NCBI GenBank assembly: GCA_002212985.1
Contig: NBMY01000110.1
Coordinates: 42,172-106,171 of the forward strand
Reading direction: 5' to 3'
DNA from: Sphingobacteriales bacterium TSM_CSS
GTDB lineage: Bacteria > Bacteroidota > Bacteroidia > Chitinophagales > UBA2359
DNA length: 64,000 bases
In this document: piece after piece, positions 52,301-61,400 of the stretch
How the letters are laid out: each line of letters opens with the position of its first letter
How positions within the stretch are numbered: the first letter of the stretch is position 1
Notes under the pieces: model-generated
Database searches by the model: none
The model's input: only the letters and a program-made list of their open reading frames with translations
What the model was told of the DNA's origin: nothing
Program-made: the position numbers and the translations under genes

Positions 52301-53845
52301 ATGCAAAAAGGTGCTGTTGCTGCCGGACATCTTGAATCTGCCAATGCCGGCGCCGAAATTTTACGCGCCGGCGGCAATGCTTTCGATGCCGCACTGTCTG
52401 CTTTTCTGGCTTCCTGCGTTTGCGAGCCTACTTATGTATCGGTTGGCGGCGGAGGATTTATGCTGGCGCATTCGGCATCGGGGAAAACCGTGCTCTACGA
52501 TTTTTTTGCGCAAACGCCTGCCGTTAAACGTCCGCCGCATGAACTCGATTTCAGGAAAGTTACCTTGCATTTTGGCGGCAATACACAAGATTTTCATATT
52601 GGTTTGGGAGCCGTGGCAGTGCCGGGCAATGTAGCCGGCTTGTTTTACATCCACCAACACCTTGGCCGGCTGCCCTTTGCCGAAATAGCCGCCCCGGCCT
52701 TGCAGCTTGCCAAAAACGGGGTTGCCCTTACCCCTTTTATTCAAAGTACCATACGCTTGTTGGCGCCAATATTAACCGATTCTGCAGACGGGAAAGCCGT
52801 TTTTACCAACAAAGACGGTGAAATAAAATCACCTCCTGAAACAATATTTATTCCTTATTTGTACGATGCCCTCTATGCCTTGTCTAAAGAAGGCGCACGC
52901 TTGTTTTACGAAGGTGAAATAGGGCAGCAGCTTGTGGCCGATTGTGCCGAAAAAGGTGGGTATATTACCGCGGCCGACCTGAAAAATTACCGAGTTATAG
53001 AGCGCAAACCCATACAAATTGATTACCACGGGCAAACTTTGTTTACCAACCCACCACCCTGTACCGGCGGTGCGCTCATAGCCTTTGCCCTGCAATTGCT
53101 GCAACGGTTAAACATGGCAGGTAAAGTAAAAAACGGCAGTGCAAATTATATGCAACTCATGGCACAGGTTTTTTACCAAACCAACCTGGCACGCAAACAT
53201 GAATTCGACAAATTTTTGCACCACCCTCAGGTTACCCAAAACCTGCTGCACCCGCAAACTATAGAGCGCTATGCCTTACCGGTTGCAAACCTTTTGGGAA
53301 ATACTACTCATATTAGCGCCGCCGATGCGCAGGGCAATGTGGCTTCGCTCACCCATTCATCGGGCGCGGGCAGCAATTACTACATTCCCAATACGGGCAT
53401 GATGCTCAACAATATGCTGGGCGAAGCCGACCTTAACCCGCATGGGTTTCACCGTTGGGCTAAAAACCGCCGCTTGTCGTCTATGATGTCGCCAACTTTA
53501 ATGGCCGATGCTGCCGGAACCTTAACCGCACTTGGTTCAAGCGGCTCCAGCCGCATACGCAGCGCATTGGTGCAGGTTATTAGTCATATTGAAGACTATA
53601 AAATGCCTTTAGAGGAGGCGGTAAACATGCCGCGCCTGCATTTAGAAAACCGCGAACTTAATATTGAATATGGATTTAATGCCGATGAGGCAACACAACT
53701 GCAACTGCCCCATGGCTGGCATAAGGTAATATGGCAGCAGCAAAGTATGTATTTTGGTGGGGTAAATGCAGTAGCTGTTTTGGGAAATGGTATTTTTTCG
53801 GGCGCGGCAGATATGCGCCGCAGCGGAGCCTGCATTGTAGTGTAG
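52301..53845 (+). CDS. ggt: Gamma-glutamyltransferase family protein, no signal peptide
   Basis: 514 residues. The opening MQKGAVAAGHLESANAGAEILRAGGNAFDAALSAFLASCVCEPTYVSVGGGGFML is the conserved N-terminus of gamma-glutamyltransferases. The predicted self-cleavage site and catalytic nucleophile is Thr335 in LGNTTHISAADAQGN, giving subunits of about 334 and 180 residues; GNVASLTHSSGAG follows. The terminal part has SPTLMADAAGTLTALGSSGSSRIRSALVQVI and the EAVNMPRLHLE signature. It hydrolyses or transfers gamma-glutamyl groups, e.g. from glutathione. Most family members are exported, but no signal peptide is visible here, so it may be cytosolic. Confidence 0.9.
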   Translation: MQKGAVAAGHLESANAGAEILRAGGNAFDAALSAFLASCVCEPTYVSVGGGGFMLAHSASGKTVLYDFFAQTPAVKRPPHELDFRKVTLHFGGNTQDFHIGLGAVAVPGNVAGLFYIHQHLGRLPFAEIAAPALQLAKNGVALTPFIQSTIRLLAPILTDSADGKAVFTNKDGEIKSPPETIFIPYLYDALYALSKEGARLFYEGEIGQQLVADCAEKGGYITAADLKNYRVIERKPIQIDYHGQTLFTNPPPCTGGALIAFALQLLQRLNMAGKVKNGSANYMQLMAQVFYQTNLARKHEFDKFLHHPQVTQNLLHPQTIERYALPVANLLGNTTHISAADAQGNVASLTHSSGAGSNYYIPNTGMMLNNMLGEADLNPHGFHRWAKNRRLSSMMSPTLMADAAGTLTALGSSGSSRIRSALVQVISHIEDYKMPLEEAVNMPRLHLENRELNIEYGFNADEATQLQLPHGWHKVIWQQQSMYFGGVNAVAVLGNGIFSGAADMRRSGACIVV

Positions 53846-53908
53846 GAGTTTGTTATCTAAATAGAATAATTTTTACTTTAAATTCTAAAATTGCGAAACT
53901 GCCCTTTG

Positions 53909-55378
53909 TTATCCTTTAATAAGCCCCTCAACAATTTTGGCCGATAGTAAACTGAGCGGAATGCCCCCGCCCGGATGTACGCTGCCGCCACAAAAATATA
54001 AATCTTTTATACTTGAACTGAAATTTGCATGGCGGAAAAATGCCGATAATATGCTGTTTGAATTGCTGCCGTATAAAGCGCCCATGTGCGAGGCGGTTCG
54101 GCTTTCAATACTTCGGGGGTCTAAAACGGCTTCGGTTTCAATGAGCGATGCCACATCGGTTTGCAATATTCGGCTAATTTTTGATAATATGTTTTTTCTG
54201 GCTTCGGGTATCCATGCATCCCAGTTTTGCCCTGTATTGGGTGGCACATTTACCATAACAAACCAGTTTTCGCAGCCGGCCGGTGCATCGGTTGGGCAAT
54301 ATTTTGAACTGATGTTGATATATACTGTGGGGTCTTGGTATATGCTGTTTTGCTCAAAAATATGCCCGAATTCTTCGCGGTAGTTGTTGCTGAAAAAAAT
54401 ATTGTGCAAATCGAGTTGCGGAAATTCCGCGCCTATTCCCCAGTAAAAAATGAGCGCCGAACTGGATTTCGGGCGGTTTAAAATATGCATCGGCTTTTTT
54501 TGCCCGGGTAGCAGGCGGTGGTAAGTATGCCATACATCCATATTGCTGATAACAATATTAAACGGGTAAAAATTTGCTCCATCGGTTTTTATGCCAACTG
54601 CCCTGCCGTTTTGCACCACTATTTCGGTAACGGGTGTGTTAAAGCAAAACTGCACACCTTCTTCGGTTGCCAGTCGGTACAGGGCTTGGGTAATGCTGTG
54701 CATGCCACCCAAAGGAAAATAAGCGCCAATATTGTGTTCAAGATGCGGAATGATGTTGAGCGTTGCCGGCGCGCGGTAGGGGTTTGAGCCGTTGTAGGTG
54801 GCAAAACGGTTAAATAATTGTGTTACTTTATTGTTTTTAAAATTTCTTTCATTGGCATTGTTCATGCTGCTCAGCATATTGAGTTTATACAACTGCGGAA
54901 TGGCTTTAAGGGTTTGGGGCAACAGGTAGGTGCGTATTTTATGCAATGAGTTTTCTAAAAACACTTTAGAGGTAAGCCGGTAAAGTTGGGCGCTTTTTTG
55001 CAGTTGGCCGTAAATTTTATGGGCAGGAACGCCGGTTTTTTGCTGCACTTCGGCCGAAAAAAGGTGCGCATCGGCATAACCGTTTATTAGGGTTCCGTCT
55101 TCGTAAAAATATTTGCAAATTACCGGCAATCGGGTATAAGAAAAATAATCGGTATTGTTTTTACCGGTTAAATTCAGCAGTTCATCTACCAAAAAAGGCA
55201 TGGTAAATAATGAAGGCCCCGCATCAAAGCGGTAGCCGTTTTGCTCTATGGAACTAAGTTTACCACCCGCATAAGCATTTGCCTCATATACCGTTACCTT
55301 GTAACCCCTTACAGCCAGCCGTATAGCCGCTGCAAGCCCCGCCACTCCTGCACCAATAATGCCTGCTGTTTTGTTCAT
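53909..55378 (-). CDS. crtD: Phytoene-desaturase-family FAD oxidoreductase (CrtD-like)
   Basis: 489 residues. The FAD motif is GIIGAGVAGLAAAIRLAVRGYKVTVYEANAYAGGKLSS near the N-terminus, followed by GYRFDAGPSLFTMP; near the C-terminus is LYFCGGSVHPGGGIPLSLLSAKI. These are shared by the CrtI/CrtD/CrtN carotenoid desaturases. The middle part and length fit CrtD (hydroxyneurosporene-type 3,4-desaturase) of Bacteroidota better than CrtI, but the split is from general similarity. It desaturates or otherwise oxidises a carotenoid in the membrane. No other crt gene is in the window, so the rest of the path is elsewhere. Confidence 0.85.
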   Translation of the reverse strand: MNKTAGIIGAGVAGLAAAIRLAVRGYKVTVYEANAYAGGKLSSIEQNGYRFDAGPSLFTMPFLVDELLNLTGKNNTDYFSYTRLPVICKYFYEDGTLINGYADAHLFSAEVQQKTGVPAHKIYGQLQKSAQLYRLTSKVFLENSLHKIRTYLLPQTLKAIPQLYKLNMLSSMNNANERNFKNNKVTQLFNRFATYNGSNPYRAPATLNIIPHLEHNIGAYFPLGGMHSITQALYRLATEEGVQFCFNTPVTEIVVQNGRAVGIKTDGANFYPFNIVISNMDVWHTYHRLLPGQKKPMHILNRPKSSSALIFYWGIGAEFPQLDLHNIFFSNNYREEFGHIFEQNSIYQDPTVYINISSKYCPTDAPAGCENWFVMVNVPPNTGQNWDAWIPEARKNILSKISRILQTDVASLIETEAVLDPRSIESRTASHMGALYGSNSNSILSAFFRHANFSSSIKDLYFCGGSVHPGGGIPLSLLSAKIVEGLIKG

Positions 55379-55421
55379 AGTTTTATACGCTAAACAGGTG
55401 ATAATATTTATTAAAATATCT

Positions 55422-55494
55422 TCGGATGTTTTTAAATTTTTACAGACTTACAAACAACATACCGACATCGGATGTTTTTAAAACATCCGATGTC
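55422..55494. repeat. Palindrome with a duplicated arm (REP-like)
   Basis: Nearly uninterrupted palindrome at 55464-55494, arms GACATCGGATGTTT (55464-55477) and AAACATCCGATGTC (55481-55494). One arm's core TCGGATGTTTTTAAA is repeated at 55422-55436. The stretch that follows is T-rich (TTTTGTTTATGCTTTTG), so it could also work as a terminator on the plus strand, but no plus-strand gene ends here. It lies upstream of the crtD start. Confidence 0.6.
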
Positions 55495-55556
55495 TTTTGT
55501 TTATGCTTTTGTTTTATTTATCTTTCGGTTGTCTTTTGTTTTTGTTTTGTTTGCCT

Positions 55557-55586
55557 TTTGTTTTCGGTTAACAGCCTATATCTTTG
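55557..55586 (+). promoter_or_regulatory. Strong plus-strand promoter with no gene behind it
   Basis: -33 TTTG (55557-55560), 18-nt spacer, -7 TATCTTTG (55579-55586). A near-perfect Bacteroidota promoter. No plus-strand reading frame of note follows; see the candidate RNA at 55592-55740. Confidence 0.6.
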
Positions 55587-55591
55587 ATCTT

Positions 55592-55740
55592 ACAAGTAAG
55601 TAAACAATTTGTAAACAAACAGGTTCGGTAATATTGCAGCCGGGTAAATGTTCACAAAAACGCCGTAAGAAAAAATCAGAAAAAACTTAGCGCGCTTACC
55701 GAAACCTGTCGCGCCCCTTGCGGTAAAAGAGCATAGTTAT
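55592..55740 (+). ncRNA. Candidate structured non-coding RNA
   Basis: Downstream of the promoter at 55557. ACAGGTTCGGTAA (55619-55631) pairs with TTACCGAAACCTGT (55697-55710) with a single bulged base, enclosing about 65 nt, and a small hairpin GCAT/ATGC occurs at about 55731-55742. No reading frame, no tRNA, tmRNA, RNase P or SRP signature recognised. The stem could equally form in a minus-strand transcript. Evidence is by eye only. Confidence 0.35.
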
Positions 55741-55782
55741 GCTGGCGAGTGCAAGAAAAAACCGGCTACCGGTGTGCATCGG

Positions 55783-55817
55783 GACAAAAAAAACCGCCAA
55801 CGGTGAGGTTGGCGGTT
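55783..55817 (-). terminator. Rho-independent terminator of the Gly-rich-tail protein
   Basis: 10-bp stem AACCGCCAAC (55792-55801) / GTTGGCGGTT (55808-55817) with a 6-nt loop. Read on the minus strand it is followed directly by a run of eight Ts, the form expected for the gene starting at 56923. Confidence 0.85.
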
Positions 55818-55906
55818 GTGTTAGTCATGGTTTCAGGTGTGTATGAAGAAGGTCTTTTTACGGAATAGAAGTTAAAAAATTGGTTGGTATGGCTTAGCCT
55901 GTGCGT

Positions 55907-56923
55907 TTACGGGTTTCCGCCGCCGTCGCCGTCGTAGGTTTCGCCGTTGCTGTTGCCGCCGCCGGAGCCACTGCCGCTGCCACCACCGCTGCCACCGTTG
56001 TTGTTGCCGGAGTTATTGGTGGGTTGGTTGGTATTGCCTCTGCCGCTGCCGCCGTTGTTGGTGTTGTTAGTAGGCTGCGTATTGGTATTGGTGCCGCCGT
56101 TGGTGTTGGTGCCGGTATTGGTTTTAACCTTTGCCCCTTTGGTTTGCGAGCCGTTGGTACCGCCATCGGGTTTGGTGCCTCCCTGTTTGCCGCCGCCGTT
56201 TCCAGAGCCGTTGCCCGAGCCATTGCCGCCGCCGTTTCCGCCGCCGCCGCCCGAACCAAATGTCCATCTGATGGTAAGACCGGCGCCTATTTCAAACTTT
56301 TTGGGGTGGTTGTTAAAGGTATAGGCAGGTTTTACATCTAACGATATGTTAATGGGCATCTGACGTGCTTTAAACATAATGCCGCCAATGGCATCAACGC
56401 CGGTAAAGGTGCCCGAACCACCCGAAAAATCGGGCGTATTGCCGTTTAATATGTCAATTACATCTAAAAAGCCGCCGCTACGGGTTTGCCCCACGTGTGC
56501 GCCCACGCCGCCAAAAGCGGTAAGCCCTTTAACGGCAAGCGGGTAGTGGTATTGGTAAAGGCCGGTAAGCCTGAAATCGTATTTGTTCATGCTCACAATA
56601 CCTTCTAAGTAGTTTTTGGTGTTGAGTTTTTGTTGCAGGCTAATACCTAATTCGGTGCCAAAAGTTCCGGCGCCAAATCTTACGCCCAAAGCGGTAGAAG
56701 CGCCTTTGGCAGGCACATTGGGCAAACCTTTAATGGTATTGCCGGTGGTGCGGGTGCCGGTATTGGTAGTTGGCCGGGTAGTAGTGCCGGTATTGGTATT
56801 GGTTTTGTTACTGGGAGTGGTGCTTCCGCCGGTGGTAGAAGGTACTTTGGTGCGTTGAGCCTGTACATTGGTTACATAGGTAGCGGCAAAAAGACATACA
56901 GCAAGAAGGAGTAAATTTTTCAT
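55907..56923 (-). CDS. Outer-membrane-type beta-barrel protein with Gly/Asn/Thr-rich C-terminal tail
   Basis: 338 residues from the ATG at 56923 (MKNLLLLAVCLFAATYVTNVQA), with a signal peptide; a frame extending to 57004 adds a non-conserved leader. Residues about 25-75 are Thr/Asn-rich. The middle (about 76-225) has alternating hydrophobic strands (ALGVRFGAGTFGTELGISLQQKL, YDFRLTGLYQYHYPL, GLTAFGGVGAHVGQTR, MPINISLDVKPAYTF, KFEIGAGLTIRWTF) typical of an eight-stranded outer-membrane barrel. The last 110 residues are Gly/Ser/Asn/Thr repeats (GNGSGNGSGNGGG-like). A low-complexity tail after a barrel is unusual. No known name. Confidence 0.8.
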   Translation of the reverse strand: MKNLLLLAVCLFAATYVTNVQAQRTKVPSTTGGSTTPSNKTNTNTGTTTRPTTNTGTRTTGNTIKGLPNVPAKGASTALGVRFGAGTFGTELGISLQQKLNTKNYLEGIVSMNKYDFRLTGLYQYHYPLAVKGLTAFGGVGAHVGQTRSGGFLDVIDILNGNTPDFSGGSGTFTGVDAIGGIMFKARQMPINISLDVKPAYTFNNHPKKFEIGAGLTIRWTFGSGGGGGNGGGNGSGNGSGNGGGKQGGTKPDGGTNGSQTKGAKVKTNTGTNTNGGTNTNTQPTNNTNNGGSGRGNTNQPTNNSGNNNGGSGGGSGSGSGGGNSNGETYDGDGGGNP

Positions 56924-57101
56924 TTTCTGTCGGTTTGGTAATATAGATGTATAGAAAAGGGTTGGGTTTAAAACAGGGCGGTAAAAATTGCCATTATTAC
57001 GCAAATACCTGTTTTTACCAATGAACCCCCGTTGTAAAAGTGATGTTTATACCTATTATACACTGTACCCTTATTGATAAATCATTTACCTTTCCAATCC
57101 T

Positions 57102-57908
57102 ATGTCGCATTTCAACTTTGAAGAAGAAGTAATTGCTGCCAGTTATCAGCAGCCGGTGGTCATAGATTTTTGGGCCCCATGGTGCGGACCCTGCCGTTTT
57201 ATTGGCCCTGTTCTGGAAGAACTGGCTGCATTGGCAAACGGGCAATGGAAATTGGTGAAAATAAACTCCGATGAACACCCCGAATTAGCCAACCAATACG
57301 ATGTGCGCGGCATACCAGCCATAAAAATGATACATAAAGGAACGGTAAAGGCCGAATTTGTAGGCGCATTGCCAAAATATCAGGTAGAAAAATGGCTGGA
57401 TGCCAACCTGCCCGATGCGCGTGAAGAAACCCTGCATACCCTGCTGGCACAACTGCAACACCCCGAAACAGCACAGCAGGCGCTTACCCAATTAGAAACC
57501 ATGGCCGTGCAACACCCCGGTTATACCCCTGCTCAAATTGCCTATGCACGGCAAATTGTGTGGCTACAACCGCAACAGGCAACGGAAATGGTGAAAAACA
57601 TAGGGGAGTTTGACAAATGGAGCGATGCCGCAACCGATATACGTAACTTTGCCCAACTGGCCGTGTTTGCATTACCCGATGAACAACCTGCCAACCCCGC
57701 AGCACAAGGCTTATTGGATGCAAAACAGGCGCAGGAAACGCAAAACCCCGATGCCGCTATTGCTGCCATTATCAGGTCGGTTGCTGCAGATAAAAACTAC
57801 CTCAACAGCTTTGCTCGCAAATTAGCCATTTCTTTCTTCAGAACCTGGGGACCCGACCACCCGCTTACCCGCAAATACCGCCCCGTGTTTGACCGCACTT
57901 TGTACTAA
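57102..57908 (+). CDS. Thioredoxin with C-terminal helical repeats (CnoX/YbbN-like)
   Basis: 268 residues. The thioredoxin domain (about 1-105) has the intact active site WCGPC at 27-31 (VIDFWAPWCGPCR), with the cis-Pro in RGIPAIKMIHKG. A helical region of about 160 residues follows (LHTLLAQLQHPETAQQALTQLETMAVQHPG...), of the tetratricopeptide type, as in CnoX/YbbN, a holdase that protects proteins from oxidation and passes them to chaperones. E. coli CnoX itself has SxxC rather than CxxC; here both Cys are kept, so the protein may also reduce disulfides. No signal peptide, so cytosolic. Confidence 0.88.
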   Translation: MSHFNFEEEVIAASYQQPVVIDFWAPWCGPCRFIGPVLEELAALANGQWKLVKINSDEHPELANQYDVRGIPAIKMIHKGTVKAEFVGALPKYQVEKWLDANLPDAREETLHTLLAQLQHPETAQQALTQLETMAVQHPGYTPAQIAYARQIVWLQPQQATEMVKNIGEFDKWSDAATDIRNFAQLAVFALPDEQPANPAAQGLLDAKQAQETQNPDAAIAAIIRSVAADKNYLNSFARKLAISFFRTWGPDHPLTRKYRPVFDRTLY

Positions 57909-58449
57909 GGCAAACAAGCGCCAATGTGCATGTTTGTAACACAGCCCTGTGTTATTGCCTAATGCTAAAACTGCCCGCAAAAGGTTGCAAATATGAATTT
58001 TTTGGCTCAATAACATTTTTACTTGTTTATTTTTCTGTAAATCAGATGTTTATGCTCATTTACAGGCAACTTTGCCAGCCTTTGCCTAAGGGTGGTAAGC
58101 ACCCTTGTGTGCTGCGCAAATACAGTTGCGAAAAATTTTTTTATGTTGTTGTTGCAAAAAAAGCAAAATTGTTTTTATCTTGGGCTGCAAATAGCAATAG
58201 TCATTTACATAAACCAACTTTTTATGGACTAAAACTACACCTGCACGCTTTAATTCTACATCGGTAAATTTATTACTATCGCTGAAAAGCCGTTTACCTA
58301 ATGTTTTGCAACCCAGCCTAACATTGGGTAAAAAGGTGTAGTTATATTTCATTAAACCACGAAAGTATTACTATTAATTTTGGTGCAATTTGCATCTATA
58401 AACAGTTTTACGCAACTCCCATTAAAGAAAATACAAAAAAGCACACAAT
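57909..58449. other. Intergenic region before the giant surface protein
   Basis: 541 nt, mostly AT-rich. An inverted repeat TAACACAG (57937-57944) / CTGTGTTA (57947-57954) follows the thioredoxin gene and may weakly terminate it. TAATTTTG at 58375-58382 matches TAnnTTTG and is a possible promoter for the downstream gene (67 nt before the ATG), but no -33 element supports it. Short open frames in the region have no motifs. No RNA gene recognised. Confidence 0.4.
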
Positions 58450-61400
58450 ATGTTAGTTCAAAAGTTACACACATCCAATTTTAATGTTTTGCTAAAGCGC
58501 TTTACCGCATTTACAGGCATAGTGTTTATGCTGCTTGTTTATGGCGGGTTTTTGCAAAAGCCGCTAAAGGCACAAACCGTAGCCTCTTATTCTTTTACGC
58601 AGGCTGCAGGCACTTTCAGCACCATTGTTGGAGGTACGGGCACCGTAAATGTTGGCACAACACTGGTAGATGATACAAACTTTGGCACCTATTCTATTGG
58701 TTTTAATTTCACCTATGCCGGTATTGTTTATACCACCTTTGGCATTCAGGCAAATGGATTTATTAAATTGGGTGGTGTGCCGGCATCTTCTTATACTACT
58801 ATAGTAAATGCAACCAATACCAATGCAATTGCTGCTTTCAATGCAGATTTGTATTCAGCAGCAACAGGTGCCAGATTAGATTACCAACTCTCCGGCACTG
58901 CCCCCAACAGGGTGTTAACGGTTCAATGGACAAACTGGGGTTTTTATTCTACGGGGTTAAATGAGGCAACTTTTCAAATAAAACTTACCGAAACATCTAA
59001 TACAGTTAGAGTAATTTATGGTTCCTGCCCGGGAACCACTGCAAAAACGCTTCAGGTGGGATTAGTTGGCAATACCACTTCTGATGTAAATACCCGTACC
59101 ACCACAACCAACTGGTCTGCTACAACGGCCGGTACTTCCGCTTCTACCTGCACGTTCAGTTCAACGGTTAAACCAACTTCCGGTCTAACCTATACATGGA
59201 CACCCGCAGCCCCTTCATATTGCACCACCGGTTTATATACCACGGGTTGCTCTATAGGTGATAATATTCAGAACATTAGCATATCTAACCTGAACCAAAC
59301 GGCTACCGGTTGTACCGGGGGTACAGGCATAGCCAATTTTACGGGCACTACGGTAAACTTTAATCAGAATACCAGTTACCCGTTTACCATTACCTGCGAT
59401 TATAGCAGCAGCGAATATACAGGCTGGTGGATAGATTTTAATGATAACGCCAGTTTTGGCGATGCGGGTGAGTTTATAGGCAGTTCGGGTCCGGGCGGGG
59501 GTACTATTACCGGTACGGTTACCATACCTGCAGGCGCCACACTTGGAAACCACAGAATGCGGGTAAGATTGGTTTATTTAACTGCACAGAGTTTAACAAC
59601 ATCCTGTACTTCTTATACTTATGGCGAAACACATGACTATACGGCAAATATAGCCGCAGCCTCTTCGTATTGCACCACCGGTTTATATACCACGGGTTGC
59701 TCTTCAGGTGATAATATTCAGAACATTAGCATATCTAACCTGAACCAAACGGCTACCGGTTGTACCGGGGGTACAGGCATAGCCAATTTTACGGGCACTA
59801 CGGTAAACTTTAATCAGAATACCAGTTACCCGTTTACCATTACTTGCGATTATACCAGCAGCGAATATACAGGCTGGTGGATAGATTTTAATGATAACAC
59901 TAGTTTTGGCGATGCGGGTGAGTTTATAGGCAGTTCGGGTCCGGGCGGGGGTACTATTACCGGTACGGTTACCATACCCGCAGGCGCCACACTTGGAAAC
60001 CACAGAATGCGGGTAAGATTGGTTTATGCCAGCGCACAGAGTTTAACAACATCCTGCACTTCTTATACTTTTGGCGAAACACATGACTATACGGCAAATA
60101 TAGCCGCAGCCCCCTCCTGCACTCCTCCAACGGGTGTTGCAGCATCTTCTGTTACTTCAAGCAGTGCAACTATCAGTTGGACAGCGGCTTCACCCGCCCC
60201 TTCAAGTGGTTACCAATGGGAAGTGCGCACCAGTGGCGCTGCCGGTAGTGGCGCTACCGGATTGGCTGCAAGCGGTTCTACCGGTGCGGGTGTGGTTTCG
60301 GCCAGTGTTTCGGGACTAAGCCAACTCACTACTTACAGCATTTATGTAAGGTCAAACTGCGGAAGCAGCGTATTTAGCAGTTGGACCTCTGCTGTTAATT
60401 TTACCACAACTTGCGGTGGTACCACCTGCAACTATACTTTCCGGTTAACCGATAGTTATGGCGATGGCTGGAATGGCGCTACCATGCAGGTTAGATTTGG
60501 TACCACGGTTATAGCCACATTGGGTACCACTTTTACCACTGGTACAGTATTAGACGTGCCTGTAAATATGTGCAGTGGAGCTACTTATAACCTGTTTTAT
60601 GTAGGCAGCGGCACCTATCCCGCTGAAGTTGGTATCCAAATATTAGATTTTTCAGGTGGGGTCATTTACTCTTTGGCAGCAGGTGCAGGTACTATGGGCA
60701 CACAACTTACTTCATGGGTTGTCAATTGCACGCCACCATCTCCTCCTTCTTGTACAACCAATATCAGCCCTTCAAACGGGCAAACAGGTGTATCTTCGGG
60801 AGGAACCACCTTAAGTTGGTCGGCTGTTTCGGGCGCAACAGGGTACGATGTTTACTTTGGCACTACCAGCCCGGCCCCCACTCTGGTAGCTTCCAATCAG
60901 GCAGGTACCACCTATGCAACAGGAGCCTTGTCTGCCCTTACTACCTATTATTGGCGCATTGTTCCAAGAAACTCCGGAGGTACTGCAACGGGTTGTGCCA
61001 ACTGGAGTTTTACCACCAATTGCAATACTTTAGTGCCTTATTCGGGCAATAATAGTGTTACAACCTGCTCCTGTCTCATACAAGACCACGCCGGTTCGGG
61101 AGTTTACAGTGCTTTTGCCAATGGCTATACGGTTATTTATCCGTCTAACCCCTCACAGGCAGTACAATTAACCGGCACTTATGACATAGAATCTTGTTGC
61201 GATGATATATACATATATAACGGAGTCGGTACAGGCGGAACTTTACTGGGCAATTTTTTTGGTACCGGTAGTTTACCCGGTACCATTGTTTCATCGGGAC
61301 CCAATATTCCGCTTACTGTATATTTTACCAGCGATGGATCTGTTCAATATACAGGTTTTGATTTTACCGTATCCTGTGTTACCCCCCCAACTCCTGCCTA

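Noticed and set aside
55464..55510. Palindrome as a plain terminator of the ncRNA or of crtD
   Set aside because: It lies upstream of both the crtD start on the minus strand and of the plus-strand promoter, so it cannot terminate either.
55592..55740. tmRNA, SRP RNA or RNase P RNA
   Set aside because: None of the recognisable conserved motifs (tmRNA acceptor arm and tag frame, SRP GGAA tetraloop, RNase P core) is seen; kept only as an unnamed structured-RNA candidate.
59233..60003. Two similar antisense frames opposite the GEVED repeats
   Set aside because: They are mirror images of the tandem repeat in the coding strand, hence their similarity to each other; no independent evidence.
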